Shown: in pieces, positions 22,315 to 28,269 of the stretch
Layout of the letters: the number at the start of each line of letters is the position of its first letter
How positions within the stretch are numbered: the first letter of the stretch is position 1
Source: CAYRGC01 sp964423795
GTDB lineage: Bacteria > Patescibacteriota > Gracilibacteria > Peribacterales > Peribacteraceae
Reading direction: 5' to 3'
Assembly: GCA_964423795.1 (NCBI GenBank)
Contig: CAYRGC010000015.1
Coordinates: 1-28,269 of the forward strand
Length of the DNA: 28,269 nt
Notes under the pieces: model-generated
The model's input: the letters and a program-made list of their open reading frames with translations, nothing else
Told to the model about the DNA's origin: nothing
The model's database searches: none
Made by a program: the position numbers and the translations under genes

Positions 22315-22320
22315 GTCTCC

Positions 22321-23124
22321 ATGCAGAAGCTCTTCGATCTCTCGGGAAGGGTCGCCGTCATCACCGGCGGCGCGGGTTTGCTCGGCCGCAGGCACGCGGA
22401 GGCCGTGGCCTCCGCGGGAGGCGTGCCGGTCATCCTCGACGTCGACGCCGCGAAGGCGGAGTCCGTCGCGAAGGAGATCGGGGGGAAGGCCATGGCGCTC
22501 GCCGTCGACATCACGAAGGAGCCCGAGGTCGAGAAGGCCCTGAAGACGATCCTCGCGGCGCTCGGACGCGTCGATATCCTCATCAACAACGCCGCGAACA
22601 ATCCCAAGGTCGAGGACGGCGGCGCGGCGCTTTCCCGCGCGGAGAACTTCCCGCTCGAGCAGTGGAACGCCGACCTGAACGTCGGGTTGCTCGGGGCCTT
22701 CAACTGCTCGAAGGTCTTCGGCGCGGAGATGATGCGTCGCAAGTCGGGAGTCATCCTCAACATCTCGTCCGATCTCGGCGTCATCGCGCCGGACCAACGC
22801 CTTTACCGCCGGGACGGAGTCGCCGAGGACCGTCAGCCGGTGAAGCCGGTCACGTATTCCGTCGTGAAGACGGGACTGATCGGGCTCACCCGATACTTCG
22901 CCACGTACTACGCCCCGCACGTGCGCGTGAACGCGCTGTCCCCGGGCGGGGTCGAGGCGGGGCAGCCGAAGGAATTCCTCCGGAGGATCGAGGCCCTGAT
23001 CCCGCTCGGCCGCATGGCGAAGGACACCGAATACCAGGGTGCGATCCTGTTCCTCTGTTCGGACGCTTCATCGTATATGACAGGGCAAAACCTCGTCATG
23101 GACGGGGGAAGAAGTTGCTGGTGA
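22321..23124 (+). CDS. Short-chain dehydrogenase, PtmA-like
   Basis: A 267-residue classical SDR. The NAD(P) site is VAVITGGAGLLGRRHAEA, LINNAANNP is the NNAG-type motif, the catalytic triad is Ser in LNISSDLGVIAPDQRLY with Tyr and Lys in VTYSVVKTGLIG, and the C-terminus GRMAKDTEYQGAILFLCSDASSYMTGQ...DGGRSCW is the characteristic end. The insertion SDLGVIAPDQRLYRRDG and the ending mark the PtmA-type oxidoreductases found in legionaminic acid and flagellin-glycan loci. It lies between the HAD-TIM gene and NeuB. It has its own leaderless promoter. The precise redox step in such pathways is not settled, so the substrate is left open. Confidence 0.9.
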   Translation: MQKLFDLSGRVAVITGGAGLLGRRHAEAVASAGGVPVILDVDAAKAESVAKEIGGKAMALAVDITKEPEVEKALKTILAALGRVDILINNAANNPKVEDGGAALSRAENFPLEQWNADLNVGLLGAFNCSKVFGAEMMRRKSGVILNISSDLGVIAPDQRLYRRDGVAEDRQPVKPVTYSVVKTGLIGLTRYFATYYAPHVRVNALSPGGVEAGQPKEFLRRIEALIPLGRMAKDTEYQGAILFLCSDASSYMTGQNLVMDGGRSCW

Positions 23125-23141
23125 AGCACTCACCCGTCTGG

Positions 23142-23147
23142 CATACT
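23142..23147 (+). promoter_or_regulatory. -10 hexamer CATACT, leaderless NeuB unit
   Basis: CATACT lies 6 bases before the GTG at 23154. The first base departs from TATACT. It would drive NeuB, GmhA and the KpsC/S-type gene. Confidence 0.6.
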
Positions 23148-23153
23148 TCGCGC

Positions 23154-24032
23154 GTGAAACCCTCTTCCATCGCCCCTGTGACCATCGGAGGCCGTTCCAT
23201 CGGCCCCGGACGCCCCTGCTTCGTGATCGCCGAGATCGGCATCAACCACAACGGAGACATGGCGCTCTGCAAGAAGCTCATCGACGCGGCCGTCGAGGCC
23301 GGTTGCGACGCCGTGAAATTCCAGAAGCGGACCGTGGAGGTGGTCTACACGGCCGAGGAACTCGCCCGCCCGCGCGAGAATCCGTTCGGTCCCACCAACG
23401 GCGACCTCAAGCGCGGTCTCGAGTTCGGCAAGGAGCAGTACGCGGAGATCGACGCCTACTGCAAGGCGAAGAACATCCTCTGGTTCGTCTCGTGCTGGGA
23501 CGAGGGATCCGTGGATTTCATGGAGCAGTTCGATCCGCCCTGTTACAAGATCGCGTCCGCCTCGCTCACCGATGACGGGCTCCTCAAGCGCCACAAGGCG
23601 ACCGGGCGTCCCATCATCGTCTCCACGGGCATGAGCACGCTGGAACAGATCGACCACGCCGTGGAGGTTCTCGGGAAGAAGAACGTCGTCATTCTCCACT
23701 GCACGAGCACGTATCCCTCGAAGCTCGAGGAGCTCAACCTGAACTGCATCCCCGCGTTCGTCGAGCGCTTCGGCGTTCCCATCGGCTACTCCGGCCACGA
23801 GGTGGGACTCGCTCCCACGTTCGCCGCGGTCGTGTTGGGCGCGTGCGTGGTCGAGCGCCACATCACCATGGACCGTTCCATGTGGGGCAGCGACCAGGCC
23901 GCCTCGGTGGAGCCGCAGGGCATCATGCGTCTCGTGAAGGACATCCGCGCCTTCGAGGCCTGTCTCGGCGACGGCGTGAAGAAGGTGTACGACAGCGAAA
24001 AGCCGATCATCCAGAAGCTCCGCAGGAAATGA
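23154..24032 (+). CDS. NeuB-family ulosonic acid synthase without SAF domain
   Basis: A 292-residue TIM-barrel synthase that condenses phosphoenolpyruvate with a sugar aldehyde. Landmarks are FVIAEIGINHNGDMALCKKL, AVKFQKRTVEVVY, CYKIASASLTDDGLL, VILHCTSTYPSK, GYSGHEVGLAP and VERHITMDRSMWGSDQAAS; the His in HCTS and in GYSGHE are the metal ligands of the family. It ends at EKPIIQKLRRK, where standard NeuB proteins of about 350 residues enter the antifreeze-like SAF domain that helps hold the N-acyl group. The stop overlaps the GmhA start by 4 bases, so this is not a sequence edge effect. SAF-less members are a recognisable subgroup. The acceptor sugar is therefore unlikely to be assumed as ManNAc. 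The start is GTG, set by the promoter. Confidence 0.9.
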   Translation: MKPSSIAPVTIGGRSIGPGRPCFVIAEIGINHNGDMALCKKLIDAAVEAGCDAVKFQKRTVEVVYTAEELARPRENPFGPTNGDLKRGLEFGKEQYAEIDAYCKAKNILWFVSCWDEGSVDFMEQFDPPCYKIASASLTDDGLLKRHKATGRPIIVSTGMSTLEQIDHAVEVLGKKNVVILHCTSTYPSKLEELNLNCIPAFVERFGVPIGYSGHEVGLAPTFAAVVLGACVVERHITMDRSMWGSDQAASVEPQGIMRLVKDIRAFEACLGDGVKKVYDSEKPIIQKLRRK

Positions 24033-24616
24033 CCGATCCCAAGGCCATCGCCGAGCAGCATCTCCAGCGTGGCGCGGACACCTTCGCGGCGACGCGGACG
24101 CGGTGCATCCCGTCGATCCTCGCGGCCGCCGATCTGATCGCGGCCATGTTCGAGTCCGGCCATAAGCTCCTCATCTGCGGCAACGGCGGCAGCGCGGCAG
24201 ACAGCCAGCACATGGCAGCCGAGTTCGTGAGCAGGCTGCGCCGCGACCATCCCCGTCGCGCCCTTCCGGCGATCGCCCTCACCACCGACACCTCGTTCCT
24301 CACCGCGTACGCCAACGACGTGGATTTCGACGGCGTCTTCATGCGCCAGGTGGAAGCCCTCGGCGACAAGGGGGACGTCCTGCTCGGCATCACCACGAGC
24401 GGAAGCTCCAAGAACGTGCTCAAGGCCTTCGATGAGGCGAAGAGGAAGGGGATGAAGACCGTCGCGCTCACCGGGAAGGCGGGGCTGCGAGGAGGGGAGG
24501 CAGATTGCGTCATCGCCGTTCCCGGAGACGACACGCAGTGCACGCAGGAGGCGCACCTGGCGATCGAGCACATCCTCTGCGAGATCGTCGAGCAGAGGCT
24601 GTTCCCGTCCGCATGA
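24029..24616 (+). CDS. gmhA: Sedoheptulose 7-phosphate isomerase (SIS domain)
   Basis: A 195-residue SIS-domain isomerase of normal GmhA length. The phosphate-binding loop is LICGNGGSAADSQHMAAEFV, then SFLTAYANDVDFDGVFMRQVE, a second loop ITTSGSSKNVLKAF and the catalytic end CTQEAHLAIEHILCEIVEQR, where the Gln-Glu and His positions match GmhA. It converts sedoheptulose 7-phosphate to a heptose 7-phosphate. None of the following heptose genes (hldE/hddA, gmhB) is in the window, and the gene is tightly coupled to NeuB (ATGA overlap), so it may feed the synthase instead; that is inference. DiaA-type SIS proteins are an alternative but fit the context less well. Confidence 0.88.
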   Translation: MTDPKAIAEQHLQRGADTFAATRTRCIPSILAAADLIAAMFESGHKLLICGNGGSAADSQHMAAEFVSRLRRDHPRRALPAIALTTDTSFLTAYANDVDFDGVFMRQVEALGDKGDVLLGITTSGSSKNVLKAFDEAKRKGMKTVALTGKAGLRGGEADCVIAVPGDDTQCTQEAHLAIEHILCEIVEQRLFPSA

Positions 24617-24619
24617 CCC

Positions 24620-26086
24620 GTGGCGGAGATCCGCGCCATCGTCGGCCGCTTCGCCTACGATTTTTCGCGTGACGCGATGAACGCGGTCCTGCGGGAGAAA
24701 CCCTTCGACTGGGTCACGCTCCTCGGGCCGAAGACGGAGCCTCAATACCTCGACGCCGTCCCGCGTTCGCGGCAGGAGTGGCTGGATTCCGGCGAGATGC
24801 GCAGCTGCCAGTACCCGGGCGTGGACTGGAACGCGCTTACGCCCCTGGATGCGGAGCTCATCGAGCGGATGCGGCCGTGCGAGGGCGTCTTCATGGATAT
24901 GGTCGCGCGGCTCGAGTGGAAATACCGCGTCCCGTACACGCGGCGGAAGGAGTGGTATCTCAAGCATCTCCGGTTCTGGAGCGACTACATCGCGAGAAAT
25001 GGGATCAATCTCTACCTCTCCGCCTGGCTGCCGCACGAGATCCCGGACATCGTCGTCTACCATCTTTGCAAGCTCAGGGGCATCCCCGTCGTCTACTTTT
25101 ACAGTTCCACCGAGCGCGACACAGCGTTTTTGGAGCACGAGATGACGGAAGCCTCGCTGCCCCTGCGCGACCGGTACGAGGAGCTGCTGCGGGAGTACGC
25201 GGGCGTCACCGATCCCCGGCGCGTCCCGCTCTCGCGCTTCGGCGACCGCTACGACGTCCTCACGACGCCGAAGGGCGAGCGGCCGGCGCTCGAATCCGTG
25301 AAGCTGCCCGGCTATTGGCGGCGCATCCGCGCCCTTCTGGCCTCGAAACCGTGGATCGTCGCCGGGTACGCGCTCGGGTATCTCCGCCCCGACGGCGTCC
25401 GTCGGATCTGGAACAACCTGCAGCGCTGGAGGGCCGAGCGCGAGGCGGCGGCCTTCTACGACGCGCACGCCGTCGAGCCCGACTACGGCAAGTCCTACGT
25501 CTATCTGGCGCTCCACTTCCAGCCCGAGGCGTCCACCGTGCCGCTCGCCGGAGCGTTCGCGCACCAGCCGCTCATGGCGGCCATGCTCAACGCCGCGCTG
25601 CCGGATGACGTGCTCATCTACGTGAAGGAGCATCCGAAGAGGAGTTCGTGGGTGACGCGCAGCCCCGAGTACTACCGCGAGTTCCTCTCGCATCGGAAAG
25701 TCCGTCTCGTCTCCCGCAAGGCCGACAGCTTCGCGCTGCGCGAGCACTGCAAGGCCGTGGCCACCGCCACGGGGTCCGTGGGCTTCGAGGCGCTCTTCCG
25801 GGGCAAGCCTGTGTTCCTGTTCGGGCACCGGTTCTACCAGTACGCCCGGGGCGTCTACCGCACCGGCACCAACGCGGAACTCCGCGCCGCCGTCGAGGAC
25901 GTCTTTGCCGGGGGCAAGACGCCGTCCCTGGTCGAAGCGCGTTTGTACCTCAAGGCCATGGAGGAGACGAGCGTGCACGGGCAGCTCAACCCCTGGGATC
26001 GCAAGGTGACGCTGATCTCGGACGCCGAGCACCTCAAGGCGAACACGGAGGCGATCGTCGAGGACCTTGGGAAGATATTCGGTTGA
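24620..26086 (+). CDS. Capsule polysaccharide biosynthesis protein, KpsC/KpsS-like
   Basis: A 488-residue protein whose second half resembles the Capsule_synth family, which includes the beta-Kdo transferases KpsC and KpsS. Evidence is YVYLALHFQPEASTVPLAG (about residues 293-311), LIYVKEHPKRSSW, RLVSRKADSFALREHCKAVA and TATGSVGFEALFRGKPVFLFG. The N-terminal part (AEIRAIVGRFAYDFSRDAMN) is not recognised. It begins with GTG 3 bases after gmhA, without SD or promoter, and is the last gene of the unit. Transfer of the CMP-activated ulosonic acid made by the cassette is the natural reading, though donor specificity cannot be read. It converges on the next gene with no base between stops. Confidence 0.8.
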   Translation: MAEIRAIVGRFAYDFSRDAMNAVLREKPFDWVTLLGPKTEPQYLDAVPRSRQEWLDSGEMRSCQYPGVDWNALTPLDAELIERMRPCEGVFMDMVARLEWKYRVPYTRRKEWYLKHLRFWSDYIARNGINLYLSAWLPHEIPDIVVYHLCKLRGIPVVYFYSSTERDTAFLEHEMTEASLPLRDRYEELLREYAGVTDPRRVPLSRFGDRYDVLTTPKGERPALESVKLPGYWRRIRALLASKPWIVAGYALGYLRPDGVRRIWNNLQRWRAEREAAAFYDAHAVEPDYGKSYVYLALHFQPEASTVPLAGAFAHQPLMAAMLNAALPDDVLIYVKEHPKRSSWVTRSPEYYREFLSHRKVRLVSRKADSFALREHCKAVATATGSVGFEALFRGKPVFLFGHRFYQYARGVYRTGTNAELRAAVEDVFAGGKTPSLVEARLYLKAMEETSVHGQLNPWDRKVTLISDAEHLKANTEAIVEDLGKIFG

Positions 26087-26092
26087 TCAACC
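26081..26092. repeat. Palindrome GGTTGATCAACC at abutting stop codons
   Basis: A perfect 12-base palindrome contains the plus-strand stop (26084-26086) and the minus-strand stop (26089-26087), which touch. No T run follows on either side. Confidence 0.5.
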
Positions 26093-27199
26093 CCGGGCGT
26101 ACCGTTCGCGCAGCGCGACGAGAATGTTTTTCGCGCTGTCCCAGGTTTGCGGCACGGGATAGAACTCCTTTTGCTTCTTAAGTATCCCGGACCGCTCTTC
26201 TGCTGACAGAAGGACGCGAAGCAGCGTATCGCGGATGCCTGCGAGCTCCGTGGCCACGATGCTGCCGTTCTTCACGGGTTCCCATTCGCGACCGTCGTAT
26301 CCGGGGAAGGCGTCGACCACGTTGAGCGCCAGTCGGCGCTTTTCTTGCATCATGAGCGTGATGCTCTCCGTTGGCCCGCCGCCGAAGACCGTGATGTCCG
26401 CCGCACCCACGATGTGCGCGTTCGAGAGCTTTCGCTCGGTATCCGGCAGATCGCCCGTGAGCGTCCAGGCCTTCGCGAGCGCCCGCTTCCGCCAGGCATC
26501 GGACGCTTCGATCTGCTCCGGAGTGTGCAGCGACTTCTCGCCGGGATGCGGACGAAGGGGGAATACGAGGTTTTCGAGGGCGAAGCGCGGATCTTTCTCC
26601 GAGAGGATCGCCGCCGCTTCCAGCATCTGTTCGATCGCGGCATCCTCGTTTTTGCGGGATTTCTGACCGGGGTAGTACCAGAGGATCTTCTCGCCGAGCA
26701 CGTCTGTCTCGTCGCCGCCGTGGCGCCGGATCGCAAGACGACCGCGCAGTTCGGTCCCTTGGCCGATCTCATGCATCGACGTGCGCCAGTTGAGGGGATA
26801 GCCGTGGAAGCTCACGTTCGCGCCAGCATTTTTGGCCAGTGCGAATGACGCTGGCGTGCACGCGAACACCTGTTCCACCAAACTGGGATCCACGGCGGCG
26901 ATGCTCTTGCCGTCGTGCACGTTCACGTACTGCCCCGGCGCGCCTTCGATGAGCACGCGGGGGACGCCGCGTCGTCTCAGTTCTTCGGCGATCTCCACCA
27001 CCCTGAGGGAATCTGCCGAGTACATCGCATCAGCGCATACCACGTCGCACTCGAAGAGGGCCGCCACCTGATCGTGCAATTCGATCTGTTCGCGGCCGAC
27101 CGTGACGATATCGTGGCCTTCCGCGAGAAATTCCGGTCCGTAGAACGACCGGTGCATGTTCGTCCCGCCGACTTGCTGTGCCAGAAGGCCGATCTTCAT
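26087..27199 (-). CDS. Unrecognised protein, possibly GT-B-like
   Basis: A 370-residue soluble protein I cannot place. It begins MKIGLLAQQVGGTNMHRSFY and has DVVCADAMYSADSLRVVEIA and VLIEGAPGQYVNVHDG in the first half. The second half holds KILWYYPGQKSRKNEDAAIE, FPLRPHPGEKSLH, ADITVFGGGPTESITLMMQ and LALNVVDAFPGYDGREWEP. The RPHP strand and a glycine-rich TxxFGGGPTES loop at the usual donor position recall GT-B enzymes such as UDP-GlcNAc 2-epimerase relatives, but this is weak. Its promoter region is exceptionally AT-rich and the gene itself looks somewhat less GC-rich than its neighbours, hinting at a different history. It is monocistronic, converging on the KpsC/S-type gene. Confidence 0.75.
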   Translation of the reverse strand: MKIGLLAQQVGGTNMHRSFYGPEFLAEGHDIVTVGREQIELHDQVAALFECDVVCADAMYSADSLRVVEIAEELRRRGVPRVLIEGAPGQYVNVHDGKSIAAVDPSLVEQVFACTPASFALAKNAGANVSFHGYPLNWRTSMHEIGQGTELRGRLAIRRHGGDETDVLGEKILWYYPGQKSRKNEDAAIEQMLEAAAILSEKDPRFALENLVFPLRPHPGEKSLHTPEQIEASDAWRKRALAKAWTLTGDLPDTERKLSNAHIVGAADITVFGGGPTESITLMMQEKRRLALNVVDAFPGYDGREWEPVKNGSIVATELAGIRDTLLRVLLSAEERSGILKKQKEFYPVPQTWDSAKNILVALRERYARG

Positions 27200-27237
27200 G
27201 ATTTATATTTTACAATATATATTATTAAAAGCAAATA
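27200..27237. other. AT-rich island upstream of the unrecognised gene
   Basis: About 38 bases are almost free of G and C (two in 27200-27230) within a GC-rich locus. It contains the minus-strand -10 and a run of alternating A/T. It may be an UP-like or easily melted element, a binding site for an AT-preferring regulator, or a scar from transfer. Confidence 0.6.
27207..27212 (-). promoter_or_regulatory. -10 hexamer TAAAAT, leaderless unrecognised gene
   Basis: TAAAAT lies 7 bases before the ATG at 27199. The surrounding AT-richness makes a chance TANNNT match more likely here than elsewhere. Confidence 0.45.
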
Positions 27238-27267
27238 GGGTTCCTGACTTCCGGCAGCGAATGTTCC

Positions 27268-27273
27268 TATACT
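27268..27273 (+). promoter_or_regulatory. -10 hexamer TATACT, leaderless methyltransferase-gmd unit
   Basis: A perfect TATACT lies 6 bases before the ATG at 27280. CTGACT at 27244-27249, 18 bases further upstream, is a plausible -35 element. Confidence 0.72.
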
Positions 27274-27279
27274 CCACGC

Positions 27280-28155
27280 ATGGATCTCTCCGCTTTTTCC
27301 TCGCGCGTCATCCCCTTGAACGAGCTGCCCGAGTGGTCGCCGTGGCCCGCGCGCATCTTCGGACTTTCCGATTGGAAGACCCCGACCCGCGACGTGGCGA
27401 AAGTGGACAAGCAGTACGACAAGGAGGAATACCTGCGCTGCCTGGAGTTCGCCCGCGCTAAGGGCAAGGGCGTCACCGCCGACGACGTGCGCGCGTACGA
27501 GCTCCGGCTCGATGAGAAGAAGGGCATGGTCATGTCCCAGAACGAGGTGCTCTACGAGATCCCCTCCAAGAACGTCGTCGCCGCGCATGCGGCGCTCATG
27601 CCCGAGGTGGTCGGTCCGCTGCTCAGGGACGCGGATTACGCCGTGGAGCTCGGATGCGGATTCGGCCTCAACCTCTGGGAGCTGAACAAGCTCAACCCCG
27701 CGATCCAGTACCGCGGCGGCGAGTACTCGAAGAACGCCGTGGAGCTCGCGGCTTTCCTCTACGCCGATCACCCGAACATCCGCGTCGAGCAATTCAACTT
27801 CTACGACGCGTCGTACCCGATCCTGGAGAAGATCCCTGCCGACAAGAAGGTCGTGGTGTTCACGCGGCACGCCATCGAGCAGCTGCCGACGGCCAAGCAG
27901 GTGATCGAGTCGCTCTCGAAGTACTTCGACCGGATCCGCGCGGTCGTGCACCTCGACGTGGTGCAGGAGAACTACACCGACTCGCTGCTCGGGCTGATGC
28001 GGAAGCGGTACATCGTCATCAACGACTACAACCGCGACCTGCTGTCGCTCGTGAAGGCGCGGAAGGACGCGGAGATCGTCCGCAACGATCCCGACGCGTT
28101 CGGCATCAACCCCTTCAACCCGACGAACATCCTCATCTGGAAGCCCAAGCGGTAA
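27280..28155 (+). CDS. Class I SAM methyltransferase-like protein
   Basis: A 291-residue protein with a SAM-binding motif I AVELGCGFGLNLWELNKL (about residues 122-139), an acidic second strand RGGEYSKNAVELAA, then IRVEQFNFYDASYP and VVVFTRHAIEQLPTAKQVI. The long N-terminal segment, with WSPWPARIFGLSDWKTPTRD and KQYDKEEYLRCLEFA, is not assigned and may bind the acceptor. The C-terminus NPTNILIWKPKR is a typical closing strand. It stands 10 bases before gmd with no intervening promoter, so both probably form one unit. Methylation of a sugar or sugar nucleotide is likely; the substrate is unknown. Confidence 0.82.
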   Translation: MDLSAFSSRVIPLNELPEWSPWPARIFGLSDWKTPTRDVAKVDKQYDKEEYLRCLEFARAKGKGVTADDVRAYELRLDEKKGMVMSQNEVLYEIPSKNVVAAHAALMPEVVGPLLRDADYAVELGCGFGLNLWELNKLNPAIQYRGGEYSKNAVELAAFLYADHPNIRVEQFNFYDASYPILEKIPADKKVVVFTRHAIEQLPTAKQVIESLSKYFDRIRAVVHLDVVQENYTDSLLGLMRKRYIVINDYNRDLLSLVKARKDAEIVRNDPDAFGINPFNPTNILIWKPKR

Positions 28156-28165
28156 CGCCTCCTCC

Positions 28166-28269
28166 ATGCCGTCCAAGAGAGCGCTCATCACCGGCGTCAC
28201 CGGCCAGGACGGCGCGTACCTCTCGCAGCTCCTCCTCTCGAAGGGATACGAGGTGATCGGCATGGTCCG
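28166..28269 (+). CDS. gmd: GDP-mannose 4,6-dehydratase, start (partial)
   Basis: The first 34 codons, cut by the window edge. The reading KRALITGVTGQDGAYLSQLL is the very conserved Gmd N-terminus, including the GxxGQDGxYL NADP-binding loop, followed by LSKGYEVIGMV. It converts GDP-mannose to GDP-4-keto-6-deoxymannose. That product is the substrate of the DegT enzyme at 2858-3967 if that is a perosamine synthase, or of a GDP-fucose synthase. The start is ATG 28166, 10 bases behind the methyltransferase stop and without SD. Confidence 0.9.
   Translation, partial: MPSKRALITGVTGQDGAYLSQLLLSKGYEVIGMV

Noticed and set aside
20200..22920. A 906-codon open frame on the minus strand
   Set aside because: It lies antisense to the aldo/keto reductase, HAD-TIM and SDR genes, which all have clear family motifs. 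It reads as Arg/Asp/His-rich sequence without domains, the usual shadow in GC-rich DNA.
23154..24616. A sialic acid or legionaminic acid label for the cassette
   Set aside because: NeuB and NeuA-like genes alone do not define the product. The dehydratase, epimerase and acetyltransferase genes expected for those sugars are not in the window.
1..28269. Insertion sequences, CRISPR arrays, tRNA or rRNA genes, phage genes
   Set aside because: Nothing resembling transposases, regularly spaced repeats, tRNA cloverleaf ends or rRNA segments was seen on either strand.

Overview
The window is a gene-dense, GC-rich bacterial surface-polysaccharide locus. It holds 27 complete genes, plus a partial gene at each edge, on both strands. 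TGA is used as a stop codon, so the standard bacterial code applies. I see no rRNA, tRNA, CRISPR array, transposase or phage gene. The organism cannot be named from this stretch. Leaderless transcription is best known in GC-rich Deinococcota and Actinomycetota, but the extreme compaction and nearly absent Shine-Dalgarno (SD) sites would also suit a GC-rich Patescibacteria-like genome. Both are weak inferences.

Layout. Bases 1-3967 hold the first codons of an NAD-dependent epimerase, two GT4 glycosyltransferases, a cupin and a DegT-type aminotransferase resembling GDP-perosamine synthase. Bases 3969-7234 (minus) hold a carbamoylation module: DUF5989, an SxtJ-like membrane protein, a NodU/TobZ-type carbamoyltransferase and a membrane-anchored SGNH hydrolase. 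Bases 7247-11181 (minus) hold a GT2 glycosyltransferase, an FrhB-like protein that has lost most Fe-S cysteines, a methyltransferase with a damaged SAM motif, and a flippase-like membrane protein. Bases 11228-15678 hold a GT4 enzyme and two multi-pass GT-C-like proteins. Bases 15811-19164 hold an ABC exporter, an ATP-grasp ligase and a methyltransferase. Bases 19254-26086 (plus) form a cassette for a CMP-activated ulosonic acid: NeuA-like, aldo/keto reductase, a HAD phosphatase fused to a TIM-barrel isomerase, PtmA-like SDR, NeuB without SAF domain, GmhA, and a KpsC/KpsS-type transferase. The right end holds an unrecognised protein behind a very AT-rich promoter, a methyltransferase and the start of GDP-mannose 4,6-dehydratase.

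How the genes may work together. Gmd and the DegT enzyme would make a GDP-4-amino-6-deoxyhexose. The ulosonic cassette would make and activate an acidic sugar. The glycosyltransferases assemble the glycan; carbamoyl, methyl and possibly aminoacyl groups decorate it; the ABC exporter or flippase-like protein moves it across the membrane.

The most striking non-coding pattern is regulatory. Seventeen start codons lie exactly 6 or 7 bases after a TANNNT-like -10 hexamer (best form TATACT), so transcription should begin on the start codon itself. This rule corrects several start sites, divides the locus into transcription units, and exposes promoters fused directly to the preceding stop codon. All four convergent gene pairs are 0-3 bases apart.
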